This document shows, piece after piece, positions 1 to 9,943 of a stretch of DNA of 64,000 bases. Every line of letters begins with the position of its first letter. Position 1 is the stretch's first letter. The translations under genes were made by a program, and so were the position numbers. Below the pieces are notes generated by a model. That model had not been told where the DNA came from. It saw nothing but the letters and a program-made list of their open reading frames with translations, and did no database searches. The DNA is from Acinetobacter parvus DSM 16617 = CIP 108168 (GTDB lineage: Bacteria > Pseudomonadota > Gammaproteobacteria > Pseudomonadales > Moraxellaceae), in the NCBI RefSeq assembly GCF_000368025.1, contig NZ_KB849211.1:56704-120703 (forward strand), read 5' to 3'.

Positions 1-2254
1 ATAAATCATTGGCTTCAAACTGTTGTGGCAAAAAGCCTTTCTGGTTGGAATCCAGCAAGAGCGTCAGGTTGCCGCGTCCCCTGATTGGCTTATTATTAAT
101 AAAACCAGCGGCATTCAGTTGACGGATATCAATACGTTTTAGCTGTTCAGACCAGACACCCTGTGTTTTTACGTGACCAGACACTTCACCCTTAACACTG
201 GAAACGAAATATTGGGGTTTAAAACGTACCAGTGAGGCATCCAGATCCCAACCCAATTTATCTTTAAGATTGACTGCGCCAGTGGCATAGACTTTACCCG
301 CTACACCATCATGTTTTAGCTGATTGATCTTAATGTATTCAGGTGTACCCGCAATATTGATTTTTAATAAGCCATTGCCCTGATTTAAGGCATTGAGTGA
401 GCCATCATAATTCACGGCAAAACTTTTAAAGCCGCCACCCGCTTTTTGATCATGGAAGATAAGAGCCGCTGTACTTTTTCCTTTTAAGGCAACCGTTTCA
501 GTTTTACCTGCCTGGGCCAGTTGTCCCTTGAGATCAATCTGGTCAAATTGAATGATCTGCTGGTTGGGTTTGGCAAAACCAGTCGCTTTAATCTGACCGT
601 TAAGTAGATTAACAGGTGCTGTTGCAACCACTGTCTGCGGATTAAAATTTTGTGCCTGTAGCTGTGCCTGCCATGCAAGCTGCTGCTTTTCATTTGGCAG
701 TTTCACCTTGGCCTGACCTGTTAGGCTGCCTTTTTCAGCCTGATAATGGAAACGTTCCACATCTAAAAGATCACCTTTTACATCAAAGCGTGCATTATAC
801 TGTCCTGTTGGTAACAGTGTTTTCTCATGCGGACGCACCTTGGTTGACACATAGATATCCTGTTGTCCCTCTTTCAGCGTAACATCAGTATACCCTTCGG
901 CACTACTCAACCAGCCAATATAAGGCACAGCCCGATCAATTCCTTGCCATGCAATATTTAACATCATTGGTTGAGCTTTGTGATCTTTTGCCTCAGCCTG
1001 ATTGAGCTTGATGGCCCAGCTTTCGTATTTATCGAAATCAAGATTGGCTTTTAAGGACAGCCCTTTTTCCATTGAACCTGATGAACTTAGGTTTGCGTCC
1101 AGATTGGGCGGCAAGAAATCCTGAGCCACTTGCGGCAAAGTTTTATCTTTCGGGTTTAATTTTTCCAAACGCCCCTTAACATCCCATGACACATGATTAT
1201 GCCAATTCACCACACCCTTAAGACCAACCCTACCACCCATCAACTGACCATTAAAATCATTGATATTGAGCTGGTTTTTCAAGTCAGTATCCATCAGGGC
1301 ATTATATTTCCCCTCAGGAATCTGTTCACCTTTCAGGTCGGTATCCAGTGTCAGAAGTAACTTTTGAATGTCACCGTTAAACCGCGCCACGCCATCTTTT
1401 GCAAATAATTTCTGTTCTTTTAGCAAGGGTAAATGATAATTTTTAAAGAACAATTCGCCGTTCATTGGTACACGGTCACGTACAGGATGAACCACAACCC
1501 AACCTGTGAGTAGATCAGGGGTACGGGTTGCAACTCCTGCCTTTAAGGTATCAAGTGTTCCTCTGGCGACAACCTTGATAATCTGGATATCCAGACTTTT
1601 TAATGAGGGAATTATCAGGTCAGTTTTGAGATTCAATGGGTATTTACCGATAAAATCCATTTCACCTGTTGCATGCTGGAGCGCCAGATAACCCATATCC
1701 ATGCGGGAGTCTTCGAACTTAAGCTTTGTTCCCGACCATAAGGCATTCTTTAAATAAATATCACTAAAGTCGATCTTCGAGGTGCTGGTCTTGATTTGAA
1801 GATGGTCTATAGTTGCCTCATCTACCCTTAATACAAAAGGCAATTTAATCGCATCAAAGGAAAATGGTTTACCTGATGGCGGTTTTTTATTCACAATCCT
1901 TAAGTTACGTACATCGGCATGGCTTAAGTGCAGTTCCTTGTCTAACAGGGCACGCCAGCCTAAAGACACATCGACCCGATCCAGCGACACATCCACAGCC
2001 TTGACTTGCAGCAATACATTTTTCAGGATGATCCCTGAAAGCAGGTTGCCACCCTCATATTCATATTTAATGACTTTCTGGCTTTGCAGCACACGATCCA
2101 GTAGGAAAAGGCTTCCCTTGTCCGTAGACATCATCACCATTAACGAGCTGACCAGCAATAAAAGAATGATCAGCACAATCAGCGCAATGCTTCGAAGAAT
2201 GCGCCGTTGCCGTCTTGGTCTTGTTGGAGGTAACTGCTGTTGTGCTTCCGTCAT
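1..2254 (-). CDS. tamB: TamB, translocation and assembly module inner-membrane protein (C-terminus beyond window)
   Basis: The frame is open from an ATG at 2254 down to the window edge, so about 750 codons are visible and the C-terminal DUF490 end is missing. The N-terminus has a short basic Pro/Arg/Gln-rich stretch and then one strong hydrophobic segment of Ile/Leu/Val at about residues 20-45, the single inner-membrane anchor expected for TamB. The rest is the long beta-rich repetitive body typical of the AsmA/TamB superfamily, thought to form a periplasm-spanning groove for lipid or outer-membrane protein transport. It lies 46 bases downstream of tamA on the same strand, the usual tamA-tamB arrangement. 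The assignment rests on architecture and this neighbour. Confidence 0.88.
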   Translation of the reverse strand, partial: MTEAQQQLPPTRPRRQRRILRSIALIVLIILLLLVSSLMVMMSTDKGSLFLLDRVLQSQKVIKYEYEGGNLLSGIILKNVLLQVKAVDVSLDRVDVSLGWRALLDKELHLSHADVRNLRIVNKKPPSGKPFSFDAIKLPFVLRVDEATIDHLQIKTSTSKIDFSDIYLKNALWSGTKLKFEDSRMDMGYLALQHATGEMDFIGKYPLNLKTDLIIPSLKSLDIQIIKVVARGTLDTLKAGVATRTPDLLTGWVVVHPVRDRVPMNGELFFKNYHLPLLKEQKLFAKDGVARFNGDIQKLLLTLDTDLKGEQIPEGKYNALMDTDLKNQLNINDFNGQLMGGRVGLKGVVNWHNHVSWDVKGRLEKLNPKDKTLPQVAQDFLPPNLDANLSSSGSMEKGLSLKANLDFDKYESWAIKLNQAEAKDHKAQPMMLNIAWQGIDRAVPYIGWLSSAEGYTDVTLKEGQQDIYVSTKVRPHEKTLLPTGQYNARFDVKGDLLDVERFHYQAEKGSLTGQAKVKLPNEKQQLAWQAQLQAQNFNPQTVVATAPVNLLNGQIKATGFAKPNQQIIQFDQIDLKGQLAQAGKTETVALKGKSTAALIFHDQKAGGGFKSFAVNYDGSLNALNQGNGLLKINIAGTPEYIKINQLKHDGVAGKVYATGAVNLKDKLGWDLDASLVRFKPQYFVSSVKGEVSGHVKTQGVWSEQLKRIDIRQLNAAGFINNKPIRGRGNLTLLLDSNQKGFLPQQFEANDL

Positions 2255-2300
2255 AATCAACCTGAATTGTTTGACCTTTTAAAGGTTTTTTAAAAAGTTA

Positions 2301-5024
2301 TTAAAGCTGTGGACCAATAAAGAAATGCAGTCGGATTGGGTTGTTGTCATTCGAGATACCTGAAGCAACATCTAGGCGAATCGGCCCAATCGGTGATCTC
2401 CAGCGTATGCCCAAACCAATACTGTACTCGGTTGGATTGCTAAACTGCTTATCATAGGCATTACCAAAATCAGAAAATATCGCTGCACGCCAGCCATCTT
2501 TAAATTGATAGTTATACTCAAGTGATCCCACGGCCAAGGCCTGTCCACCAATTTTATAGCCACCTTCTTCTGGTGATAGGCTCTTGTAGTCAAAACCGCG
2601 TAACGACTGATCCCCACCTGTGAAGAAACGTAAATTATAAGGAACCTTGTTGAAGTTGTCGGTAAAGATATAGCTGGTGTCGCCACGCCCCACAAACTGG
2701 TGGTTGTCATTTTCACCCATTGAATAGATAAAACGCCAGCCTCCCGTCAGGATGGCCATGTTGGCATCTGTCAATAATGATTCTGTACCCAACTCAACCT
2801 TGTAAATCTGTTTAAAGCCTTTGGTTGGGTTTAAAGGTGAATTGGCATTGGTTTTTGACGCTTCATAACTGAGCAGCAAGGATTCCTGTTCGGAGTCGAT
2901 TCCTGAAACCTTAAACGCGTCAGGAAGTTCATTGACATCAATATCGCCTTTTTTGGTTAGGCGATCTAAACGGTAACGTAAACCAATGATGTGTTGCCAA
3001 TCACCCAAAGGATTTTTAATAACACGTTCACCACCTAAAACAGCAGACTCAACCAATAAATTAATATCTGGGCCAATGTCATTGCGCTCTTCACGTTCAT
3101 AACCACCGACAAGGTTGAAATAGTCATTAAGAGGATGCTTGTAGGGAATACTATAGCGTCCATCAATGGACTGACGAATCTGCGACAATTCAATGTTGGC
3201 ATCAAAAGAATGTCCATATTTATTGACAATGGCACGACGATACTGGCTACGAATACGCGCACCTGTATCAGTTCCATAACCGACACCCGTTTCCAGACTA
3301 TTTAATTTATCGGCATTCAATGTCACCACGATTGGAATTTTTTTCTCGATTCGGGTTTGCTCTTCAAGCTTGTGGCGTTCCTCATCTTCATCATCATGGT
3401 CATGTGAACGTGGTGCTGTGCGGGCAACTGAATAGGCCTGTGCAGACTCGCCACCAGAGAATACGGTCTCATCGACCACATTTTGTGTGACTTCCTGTGC
3501 AGAGGTAACTTTCTGACGTGCCAGATCAGCCTTTTGCTGACTATTCATCAACTGTGACTGCTGAAGTTTCTGCTGGTCTACCAATGCCTGTAAGTCAGGC
3601 GCCAATTCCAAAGGAGGTTGAATCGGGTCTGGCTTGATGGTGTCAACAAGGGTGTAATTGAAATAACGGGTATTGGTCAGGTTATTTGCTAAGACATTGA
3701 CACGCCAAAATGCGTAGTCATTACCCTCTTTCCACGGTGCCAAACTATCAAGCACTTTTTGGGTAAGCGGCAGTGGCTTGCTTGGGTCACTCATACGGTA
3801 TTCGACTTTTTTCAGCTTATAACGCTCACCCGTCTCATATTTCAGGTTGATCTCTGCTGTTTTATCAGGCTGCGTAATCTTGACATCATGCAAACGCCAG
3901 TAGGCATCAAAGAAACCGTTATCATTGGCTGCACTGACAATTTTTGTTTTGGTTTCTTCGTATTTGCCATGATTAAAGATATCACCCTCATCCTGTTCTG
4001 GAATTAAACGAATCACTTGTAGTTGAGGTAATCTTTCACCAGCCCCCGAAAATTCAATATTTTGCTCTTTAATCAGGATAGGCTCATTGGGTGTGACAAT
4101 CACTCTGACCCTGCTGTCACTCAACCGTTCAAATTTATATACCGCATTATAATAACCAACCGCCTGTGCAGCTTGATTGGTTAAGGCCCTTAACTGGGGT
4201 AAAGCCAGATTGAAGTCTTCAAAAGCCTCTTGAGTAAAGCTGGATAGTTTGGCCTTGATATTGGTGGCAAGTACGGGAGGTGCACCCGTCACATCAGCAG
4301 TGATACGTGGAGTTTTTTCGGCATTAAGCAGGTTTTCAGGATGGAACCGATTCCATATCTTTCTAAAAAATCCGACTTTTTCCTGTGATGATTCAGGCTG
4401 GGGCTGGAACTCAGGCAGGGTTCGTCCTGCTTCATTGGCCTCAACCACAATTTTACTGTCGGTCTGGATGTCCTGCATCAGTTTGTCAATGTTGACAGGG
4501 GCCTTGGTGACTTCCGTGAGCTCAGTTTGTGAAACATCATTGACCAGCACAGCAGGCGTTTTTGCCGCATTGTCACGGGAATTCTGGGCTTCTTTTTTCG
4601 CCTCTTCAGCTACACGGAAAATTTCATCTGCCATGCCCTGATCAATCGTCATGCTGGGCAAATCTTCCAGATTGTCTTCCATTTGGATCGGTTTTAATTC
4701 TTCAATCTGGTTTGCGGCCTGTTCCTGCTGTTTTAACGCAGCCAAACTGTCTTGTTGTGGTACCGAAACGGTTTGGGGTTCACTGTCCAGTTGCGGTTGA
4801 GGTGATATGGTTTCAGCAACTGTTTTTGCCTCAAGCTGTGTAGTTGAGGATTCCAGCGCTTCATTTTTAGCCAGCTCCGTGATTTTTTCCTGTGCACAAG
4901 CAACTGATATACAAGAACTAATCAGAAACCCACCACAAATAAGTTTAGGAAAGCCCTGCATTTTAAAAATTAAATGCATAGAATGACTCAGTGCAGACGG
5001 TTTAAACTTTGCTTGAGATGGCAT
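2301..5024 (-). CDS. tamA: TamA/BamA-family outer membrane protein with long N-terminal extension
   Basis: This 907-residue outer membrane protein partners TamB in the translocation and assembly module. A signal peptide lies at about residues 16-45 (hydrophobic, ending near ACAQ), so the ATG at 4979 could be the true start rather than 5024. Residues 45-250 are a Gln/Glu/Thr-rich low-complexity region. POTRA-like domains follow at about 250-480, then an unusual insert of about 85 residues with an acidic His/Asp/Glu cluster, then the 16-strand barrel with the FTGGDQSLRGF motif typical of Omp85 proteins and a terminal aromatic-rich strand. E. coli TamA has 577 residues; the excess is the N-terminal extension and the insert. 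Confidence 0.9.
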   Translation of the reverse strand: MPSQAKFKPSALSHSMHLIFKMQGFPKLICGGFLISSCISVACAQEKITELAKNEALESSTTQLEAKTVAETISPQPQLDSEPQTVSVPQQDSLAALKQQEQAANQIEELKPIQMEDNLEDLPSMTIDQGMADEIFRVAEEAKKEAQNSRDNAAKTPAVLVNDVSQTELTEVTKAPVNIDKLMQDIQTDSKIVVEANEAGRTLPEFQPQPESSQEKVGFFRKIWNRFHPENLLNAEKTPRITADVTGAPPVLATNIKAKLSSFTQEAFEDFNLALPQLRALTNQAAQAVGYYNAVYKFERLSDSRVRVIVTPNEPILIKEQNIEFSGAGERLPQLQVIRLIPEQDEGDIFNHGKYEETKTKIVSAANDNGFFDAYWRLHDVKITQPDKTAEINLKYETGERYKLKKVEYRMSDPSKPLPLTQKVLDSLAPWKEGNDYAFWRVNVLANNLTNTRYFNYTLVDTIKPDPIQPPLELAPDLQALVDQQKLQQSQLMNSQQKADLARQKVTSAQEVTQNVVDETVFSGGESAQAYSVARTAPRSHDHDDEDEERHKLEEQTRIEKKIPIVVTLNADKLNSLETGVGYGTDTGARIRSQYRRAIVNKYGHSFDANIELSQIRQSIDGRYSIPYKHPLNDYFNLVGGYEREERNDIGPDINLLVESAVLGGERVIKNPLGDWQHIIGLRYRLDRLTKKGDIDVNELPDAFKVSGIDSEQESLLLSYEASKTNANSPLNPTKGFKQIYKVELGTESLLTDANMAILTGGWRFIYSMGENDNHQFVGRGDTSYIFTDNFNKVPYNLRFFTGGDQSLRGFDYKSLSPEEGGYKIGGQALAVGSLEYNYQFKDGWRAAIFSDFGNAYDKQFSNPTEYSIGLGIRWRSPIGPIRLDVASGISNDNNPIRLHFFIGPQL

Positions 5025-5187
5025 GTAGAACTCTAAACTTATTTTTTAATGTGTCGTTTTTTGTGGATAAAAATTTATTCAAATCTTTGATTTTCATCCA
5101 ATCAAACATTAAAAAATATCATACATGCATTTTAGTGCATTTTTACAGTTCGTCACATTTTTTTATAAAACACAATGAAGTGAACAA

Positions 5188-6510
5188 ATGATGAAACAAG
5201 ATGACCGCTTAATGACATCTCGTCGGTTTGCACCGATGTTTTTCACTCAATTTTTTGGTGCGCTCAACGACAATGTTTATAAGCAGGCGCTCCTTCTGGT
5301 GATTACCTATGGCTGGATTCAACAACAGTCTGCACCCATCAGCACACTCAACAATTTAGCCGCTTTACTGTTTATATTGCCCTACTTTCTCTTCTCCGCC
5401 ACCGCAGGACAGATTGCCGATAAATACGAGCGTTCTCAACTAATCCGCTTTATCAAGATTCTTGAGATCGTGATTATGCTGATTGGGAGCGCAGGTTTCT
5501 TACTGGGTAATTTATGGCTACTGTTATTTGCCTTATTCCTGATGGGAACACATTCCACCTGTTTTGGGCCAATCAAGTACGCCATTCTGCCTGAAATCCT
5601 TAAACCACAGGAATTGATGTCGGGAAATGCATTGTTCCAGTCGGGTACATCTATCGCCATTTTGGTGGGTATGATTCTGGGCGGTGCGGTGATTGCCTCA
5701 TCTGAGGGTAATTTGCTGTGGATTAGCATCACAGTGGTAACTATTGCCTGCTTAGGCTATTTATCCAGCCGTTTTATTCTGCCGCAAAAAGTGGCCGAGC
5801 CTGACCTTAAAATTGACTGGAACTTTTTTCGAACCAGCTTCCAAACCTTGAAATATGTCAAAGGCATCCCTTTGATTTTTACGATTCTGCTTGGCAATTC
5901 ATGGTACTGGTTTTATGGGGCAACTTATCTCACCCAGATTCCCCAGCTTAGCCAACAAAATCTCCACGCTTCAGAAAATGTGGTTAGCTTATTACTTACC
6001 TTTTTCTCCATCGGCATTGGTGTAGGTTCACTACTATGCCGAAAGATTGGTGGGCGTGAAATTAATATTAAGATGGTGCCTTATGGCGCGATTGGCTTAA
6101 CCTTATTTGCGGTTTATCTGGCTGCAAGCCTTGCTTTTGTGCCTGAACGCACAGGCGAACTGCTTTCATTAAAAGATATGTTTACAGGTGGCATGGTGTA
6201 TTACCATGTCATGCTTGCCGTAACCTTACTGGGAATTAGCGGCGGGTTTTATATCGTCCCACTCTATGCCATGATGCAAGCCTATTCACCACGTTCCCAT
6301 CGTGCCCGTGTGGTGGCGGCGAATAATATTTTAAATGCGGTGTTCATGGTGTCCTCTGCAATTTTCTCAATTTTAATCTTAAGCATTTTAAAAATTGATA
6401 TTAAAATCTTGTTTATCATCACCGCCATTTTAAGTGCGATTTTTTCATTCTGGTTATTAAAACGACTTAAACCCTTGCTGGCAGATACGTCGAATACTTT
6501 AGAGGATTAA
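5188..6510 (+). CDS. MFS transporter, LplT-like (lysophospholipid transporter family)
   Basis: The 440-residue protein has about twelve hydrophobic segments and an N-terminus (FTQFFGALNDNVYKQAL) characteristic of the LplT-like branch of the major facilitator superfamily, which flips lysophospholipids across the inner membrane for reacylation. In some bacteria this domain is fused to an acyltransferase; here it stands alone. An in-frame ATG immediately follows the first one, so the start is ambiguous by one codon. It is divergent from tamA and ends three bases before coq7, so the two are likely co-transcribed. Substrate is inferred from family resemblance only. Confidence 0.8.
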   Translation: MMKQDDRLMTSRRFAPMFFTQFFGALNDNVYKQALLLVITYGWIQQQSAPISTLNNLAALLFILPYFLFSATAGQIADKYERSQLIRFIKILEIVIMLIGSAGFLLGNLWLLLFALFLMGTHSTCFGPIKYAILPEILKPQELMSGNALFQSGTSIAILVGMILGGAVIASSEGNLLWISITVVTIACLGYLSSRFILPQKVAEPDLKIDWNFFRTSFQTLKYVKGIPLIFTILLGNSWYWFYGATYLTQIPQLSQQNLHASENVVSLLLTFFSIGIGVGSLLCRKIGGREINIKMVPYGAIGLTLFAVYLAASLAFVPERTGELLSLKDMFTGGMVYYHVMLAVTLLGISGGFYIVPLYAMMQAYSPRSHRARVVAANNILNAVFMVSSAIFSILILSILKIDIKILFIITAILSAIFSFWLLKRLKPLLADTSNTLED

Positions 6511-6513
6511 TCT

Positions 6514-7149
6514 ATGCGTCATTACACAGGTCTCGATAAACTGATCAACTCATTTGACCAGGCACTGCGTAGTTTGGTTCCAGGTGCGACAAGCTCCCAA
6601 CGTACAAACCCTGCTACCGATGAACCATCACAGTTATGTGTCAGTGATGCCCGTCATGTCGCAGGTTTAATGCGTGTCAATCATAGTGGTGAAGTTTGTG
6701 CTCAGGCGCTTTATCATGGTCAGGCACTGACAGCAAAACTCCCCCATGTACGTCAGGAAATGCAGCAAGCGGCGATTGAGGAACAGGATCATTTGGCATG
6801 GTGTGAAGATCGTTTGAAAGAACTAGACAGCCACACCAGTGTACTCAATCCAATCTGGTACGGTCTCTCCTATGGTATGGGTGCCATTGCAGGCATTGCT
6901 GGGGACAAATACAGTCTCGGCTTTGTCGCTGAAACGGAACGTCAAGTCAGCCAGCATTTACAGCAACATTTGCAACAACTGCCCGAACATGATGAACGTT
7001 CACGCAAAATATTAGAGCAAATGAATGAAGATGAGCTGCATCATCGTGATACCGCCTTACAGGCTGGCGGCGTGGACTTACCCGTGCCAGTCAAAATCAC
7101 CATGACTGCAATTTCAAAATTGATGACAAAAACCAGTTATTATCTTTAA
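6514..7149 (+). CDS. coq7: Coq7, demethoxyubiquinone hydroxylase
   Basis: This 211-residue di-iron monooxygenase hydroxylates 2-polyprenyl-3-methyl-6-methoxy-1,4-benzoquinone, a late step of ubiquinone synthesis at the inner membrane. The ferritin-like ligand pattern is visible: Glu in NHSGEVCAQALYHGQ, the EEQDH motif, and the C-terminal EDELHH motif. Acinetobacter uses Coq7 rather than the flavin enzyme UbiF. The start has a good AGGATTAAT-type ribosome site just after the stop of the MFS gene. Confidence 0.95.
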   Translation: MRHYTGLDKLINSFDQALRSLVPGATSSQRTNPATDEPSQLCVSDARHVAGLMRVNHSGEVCAQALYHGQALTAKLPHVRQEMQQAAIEEQDHLAWCEDRLKELDSHTSVLNPIWYGLSYGMGAIAGIAGDKYSLGFVAETERQVSQHLQQHLQQLPEHDERSRKILEQMNEDELHHRDTALQAGGVDLPVPVKITMTAISKLMTKTSYYL

Positions 7150-7157
7150 GAAATTAA

Positions 7158-7180
7158 GGGAGTCATATCGAATGACTCCC
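7158..7180. terminator. Bidirectional hairpin between coq7 and DUF2799 gene
   Basis: A perfect 9-bp stem (GGGAGTCAT / ATGACTCCC) with a 5-base loop lies between the convergent ends of coq7 and the DUF2799 lipoprotein gene. The T tract is weak. Confidence 0.6.
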
Positions 7181-7194
7181 GCTTATATCAACGC

Positions 7195-7746
7195 TTAACG
7201 TAATCCATGCTCTGCCTTAAATCGTTCCAGATTCCTAACCGCATTCTGATAACGAGATTGCACAGCACTACTGTTTAAGCGTAAATCATAAAGCCGTTTT
7301 TTGTAATCATCCCGATCTTTTACCGATAAATCTTTACGTTCCAATTCTTTGAGATAGTAGTTTAAATCACTTTGTGAACGGTTAAATTCTGAATTCGCCT
7401 GATAATAATTATTGGCAACCTGATAATACCTTCGTAGAGACTCACGCTTTTCCAAAGGACAAACCCGAAAATCACCACGCCCCTCTAATGCCTCATTGAA
7501 AATGGTTTCAGGTCGGCAATAATAGCTCAAACCTTTCTGATAACCTTTTTCATATAGGCTTTGATTTGGAATAATATTGGCTTTTTGACAAGAGGAATAA
7601 TACTGGTCCAAACGTGATTCGCGCCCAGCCGCACCATCTTTTTCGCCGACATTTAACCAGTTTGCAGTTTTACATTGTTCAACGCTCATGGCGGCACAAC
7701 CAGAAAGCAAAAACGTCAAAATAGAAAATGGTAAAATAATTTTCAT
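7195..7746 (-). CDS. DUF2799 lipoprotein
   Basis: The 183-residue predicted lipoprotein has a short signal sequence and lipobox LLSGC at residues 13-17. The mature part has the DUF2799 signature: W at the start of a GxxDGxxG segment (residues 30-42), then YxxGYQKGLSYYCRPE with a conserved Cys. The C-terminal third is charged and probably coiled coil. Function is unknown for the family. It is monocistronic and convergent with coq7. Confidence 0.8.
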   Translation of the reverse strand: MKIILPFSILTFLLSGCAAMSVEQCKTANWLNVGEKDGAAGRESRLDQYYSSCQKANIIPNQSLYEKGYQKGLSYYCRPETIFNEALEGRGDFRVCPLEKRESLRRYYQVANNYYQANSEFNRSQSDLNYYLKELERKDLSVKDRDDYKKRLYDLRLNSSAVQSRYQNAVRNLERFKAEHGLR

Positions 7747-7787
7747 ACAACTATTCCTATTATTATCAATTTATTTACAGCAAAACA

Positions 7788-8222
7788 TTACATTGTAATG
7801 ACAGGGTAATGAATCTGTTGATCATAAATTAAATCAGCTTGCTGCCATAAATCATAGAGTGGAATTTTGACATCCAGGGCCAATGGTAACTTTTTTGGAT
7901 TGAATTGCATATTTGTTAAGTTTGCGCCCCATGCAATCACATCAATATCCAGACTAATATGATGCGATGGGCGAACACGTCCCGACTGTGTCTCTAATCG
8001 TTTTAAAGTCTCGATAATGTCATCAACCGATAAAGTGCTTCGTAATAGGCAGGCTGAATTCCAGTAATCTGCCCCAATTCCATCCCGACATGGAATCTGG
8101 TAAATCGGTGAAAATTCCACATGCCCCAGTTCTGCAAGTTGAGCATAGGCAAAAGTGAAATTTTGCTGCTGCTGAACATTACTGGCCAGTGCGAGCGCAA
8201 AAATCGTTTCTGTTGCGTTCAA
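7788..8222 (-). CDS. folK: FolK, 6-hydroxymethyl-7,8-dihydropterin pyrophosphokinase
   Basis: The 144-residue protein resembles HPPK, which transfers pyrophosphate from ATP to the pterin in folate synthesis. The C-terminal motif RVRPSHHISLDIDVIAWG corresponds to the family's R-x3-R-x3-(L)DxD motif that binds ATP/Mg. The N-terminus ALASN matches the canonical LGSN start strand. It is somewhat short and divergent (about 160 residues is common). Its start lies inside the 3' end of folB, with a 44-base overlap in a different frame, suggesting translational coupling. Confidence 0.82.
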   Translation of the reverse strand: MNATETIFALALASNVQQQQNFTFAYAQLAELGHVEFSPIYQIPCRDGIGADYWNSACLLRSTLSVDDIIETLKRLETQSGRVRPSHHISLDIDVIAWGANLTNMQFNPKKLPLALDVKIPLYDLWQQADLIYDQQIHYPVITM

Positions 8223-8559
8223 GGCGAATTCCTACTGCATTGGCTTGGGCAATAATGGCGGGTTTACGAATGGTAATGCTGATCGATTCAATTGATGGAA
8301 ATGTAGAAAATAGACAGTTCAATACAAGTTGAGCAGCGTGCTCAATGAGTTTGGGTTTGGCTTGCTGAATCACTTGTGCCGCAAGCTCACAGATTTGGGC
8401 GTAGTTGAGTGTATCGTCCAACTCATCTGAACATGCAGCCTGAGTCAGGTCATTATGAATGGTTAAATCCAGCATTAAAGGTTGGATGATCTGACGCTCC
8501 CAGTTGAAACAACCGATTACGGTATCGACCTTTAGTCCCTCAATAATAATGGCATCCAT
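8179..8559 (-). CDS. folB: FolB, dihydroneopterin aldolase
   Basis: The 126-residue protein begins with MDAIIIEGLKVDTVIGCFNWER, the typical FolB start (I-x-G-(L)-x3-xxIG). It has the active-site Tyr in LNYAQ, the LIEHAA helix and the late IRKP lysine. It cleaves dihydroneopterin to 6-hydroxymethyl-dihydropterin, the substrate of FolK encoded immediately downstream and overlapping by 44 bases. Confidence 0.9.
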   Translation of the reverse strand: MDAIIIEGLKVDTVIGCFNWERQIIQPLMLDLTIHNDLTQAACSDELDDTLNYAQICELAAQVIQQAKPKLIEHAAQLVLNCLFSTFPSIESISITIRKPAIIAQANAVGIRLERNRNDFCARTGQ

Positions 8560-8587
8560 AATGACCTTAATAAACCGATAAATAAGA

Positions 8588-9886
8588 TTAATGCTTTAAC
8601 AATGAAGCAGATTCAATATTGTGAACCATTTTCAAACGCTGGTCAGCATAAATATCGGTATATGGTGCGAGAACACGCATGAAACGATCAAAATATAACA
8701 TTTGCTTGAATAACAAGGCGAAGTCACGCGGAAACTTGATACCGTGACGCTCACCTACGCCAATCATATCCATCATGATGTCATTAAGGTCTGCTGGATT
8801 AGAGCTTAGAATTTCCTGAGGATCGGCCAAGAGCACACCACTAAACAGACGCTCCAAGTCATCTGCAAGTACCTGAGTGTCAATTTTTTGATGAGTCATG
8901 CCCATTTTCAGCATGTTTTCAGCCATTGCCGTATAGTTGGTATGTTGTAGCGCGTCCATAAATGCCATACATGCACTCCAGACCTCTGGGTTTAACTGAC
9001 CTACAATACCGAAGTCAATAAAGCCAATGCGGCCATCTTCAAGCAACATCAGGTTTCCAGCATGTAAATCGGCATGAAAGCTCTTGCACAGCATTAAACT
9101 TCCAAACCATGTATTCATCGCGGTAATCAGCACTTGGGTTGGGTCTTTTGCGTATTTTTTTACCACATCAAAGTCAGTTAATGACACACCATAAAGACGT
9201 TGCATGGTTAACACACGGCGAGTCGAAAACTGATGGTAAACCTTTGGTGCTGTGGCAGCCTGATTACCCGAAACATTCAGATATTGAATGAAATCATCCA
9301 GATTTTGCGCCTCTTCAATAAAGTCCACTTCCCGTACCATACGGACCTTGATTTCATCAACAATCTCGGAAAGTGATGCGAACTTGATTTTAGGTACAGC
9401 ACGTTCCAGCAGCTTGGTTGCCCAATGCACCACATTTAAATCGGTATATAGAATGGTTTCCACACCAGGCTTTTGGACTTTAATTACCACATCTTCGCCT
9501 GTAACCAATTTTGCGGCATGCACCTGCGCGATTGATGCAGAAGCCAATGGTTTTTCATCAATAAAACTAAAAATTTCATTGAGGTTCCTGCCCTCAAACT
9601 CCTCATTCAATACGCCCTGAATATAGCTGAAAGGTAAGGTTGGCGTCTGGTCTAGGCAGCCTTGAAATTCCTCAACATATTCACGAGGAAATAAAGATGG
9701 GGTACTGGCAATAAATTGTCCTAGCTTAATGTAAGTTGAACCCAATGATTCAAAAGTTTCACGCATCAATTTAGCATTGCTTGGTTTTTCTGTTGCATAT
9801 TTGACACCTGCCTGTGCCGCAACAATCACAGTTTCACCTATACGCCCAATGGAACGCAGTCCATCAAATAAAATATTTCTTTTCAT
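8588..9886 (-). CDS. ABC1/AarF (UbiB-like) atypical kinase
   Basis: The 432-residue protein belongs to the ABC1/UbiB atypical kinase family. Visible motifs are the KxGQ-like helix (YIKLGQF), the Ala-rich nucleotide loop (PLASASIAQVH), the invariant Lys in VVIKVQKPG, the ExD region, the catalytic HADLHAGNLM and the metal-binding FIDFGIVG. It lacks the C-terminal transmembrane hairpin of true UbiB (about 540 residues), so it is probably a second family member rather than UbiB itself. Its target is unknown. Confidence 0.85.
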   Translation of the reverse strand: MKRNILFDGLRSIGRIGETVIVAAQAGVKYATEKPSNAKLMRETFESLGSTYIKLGQFIASTPSLFPREYVEEFQGCLDQTPTLPFSYIQGVLNEEFEGRNLNEIFSFIDEKPLASASIAQVHAAKLVTGEDVVIKVQKPGVETILYTDLNVVHWATKLLERAVPKIKFASLSEIVDEIKVRMVREVDFIEEAQNLDDFIQYLNVSGNQAATAPKVYHQFSTRRVLTMQRLYGVSLTDFDVVKKYAKDPTQVLITAMNTWFGSLMLCKSFHADLHAGNLMLLEDGRIGFIDFGIVGQLNPEVWSACMAFMDALQHTNYTAMAENMLKMGMTHQKIDTQVLADDLERLFSGVLLADPQEILSSNPADLNDIMMDMIGVGERHGIKFPRDFALLFKQMLYFDRFMRVLAPYTDIYADQRLKMVHNIESASLLKH

Positions 9887-9943
9887 AATCTTTCAGTGCC
9901 TCATAGATGGCGTTAGTTTAGCAAATTTTGCTTAATTTACTGA

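Noticed and set aside
5009..5191. 60-codon ORF between tamA and the MFS gene
   Set aside because: It covers the divergent promoter region, overlaps both genes and has no family-like sequence.
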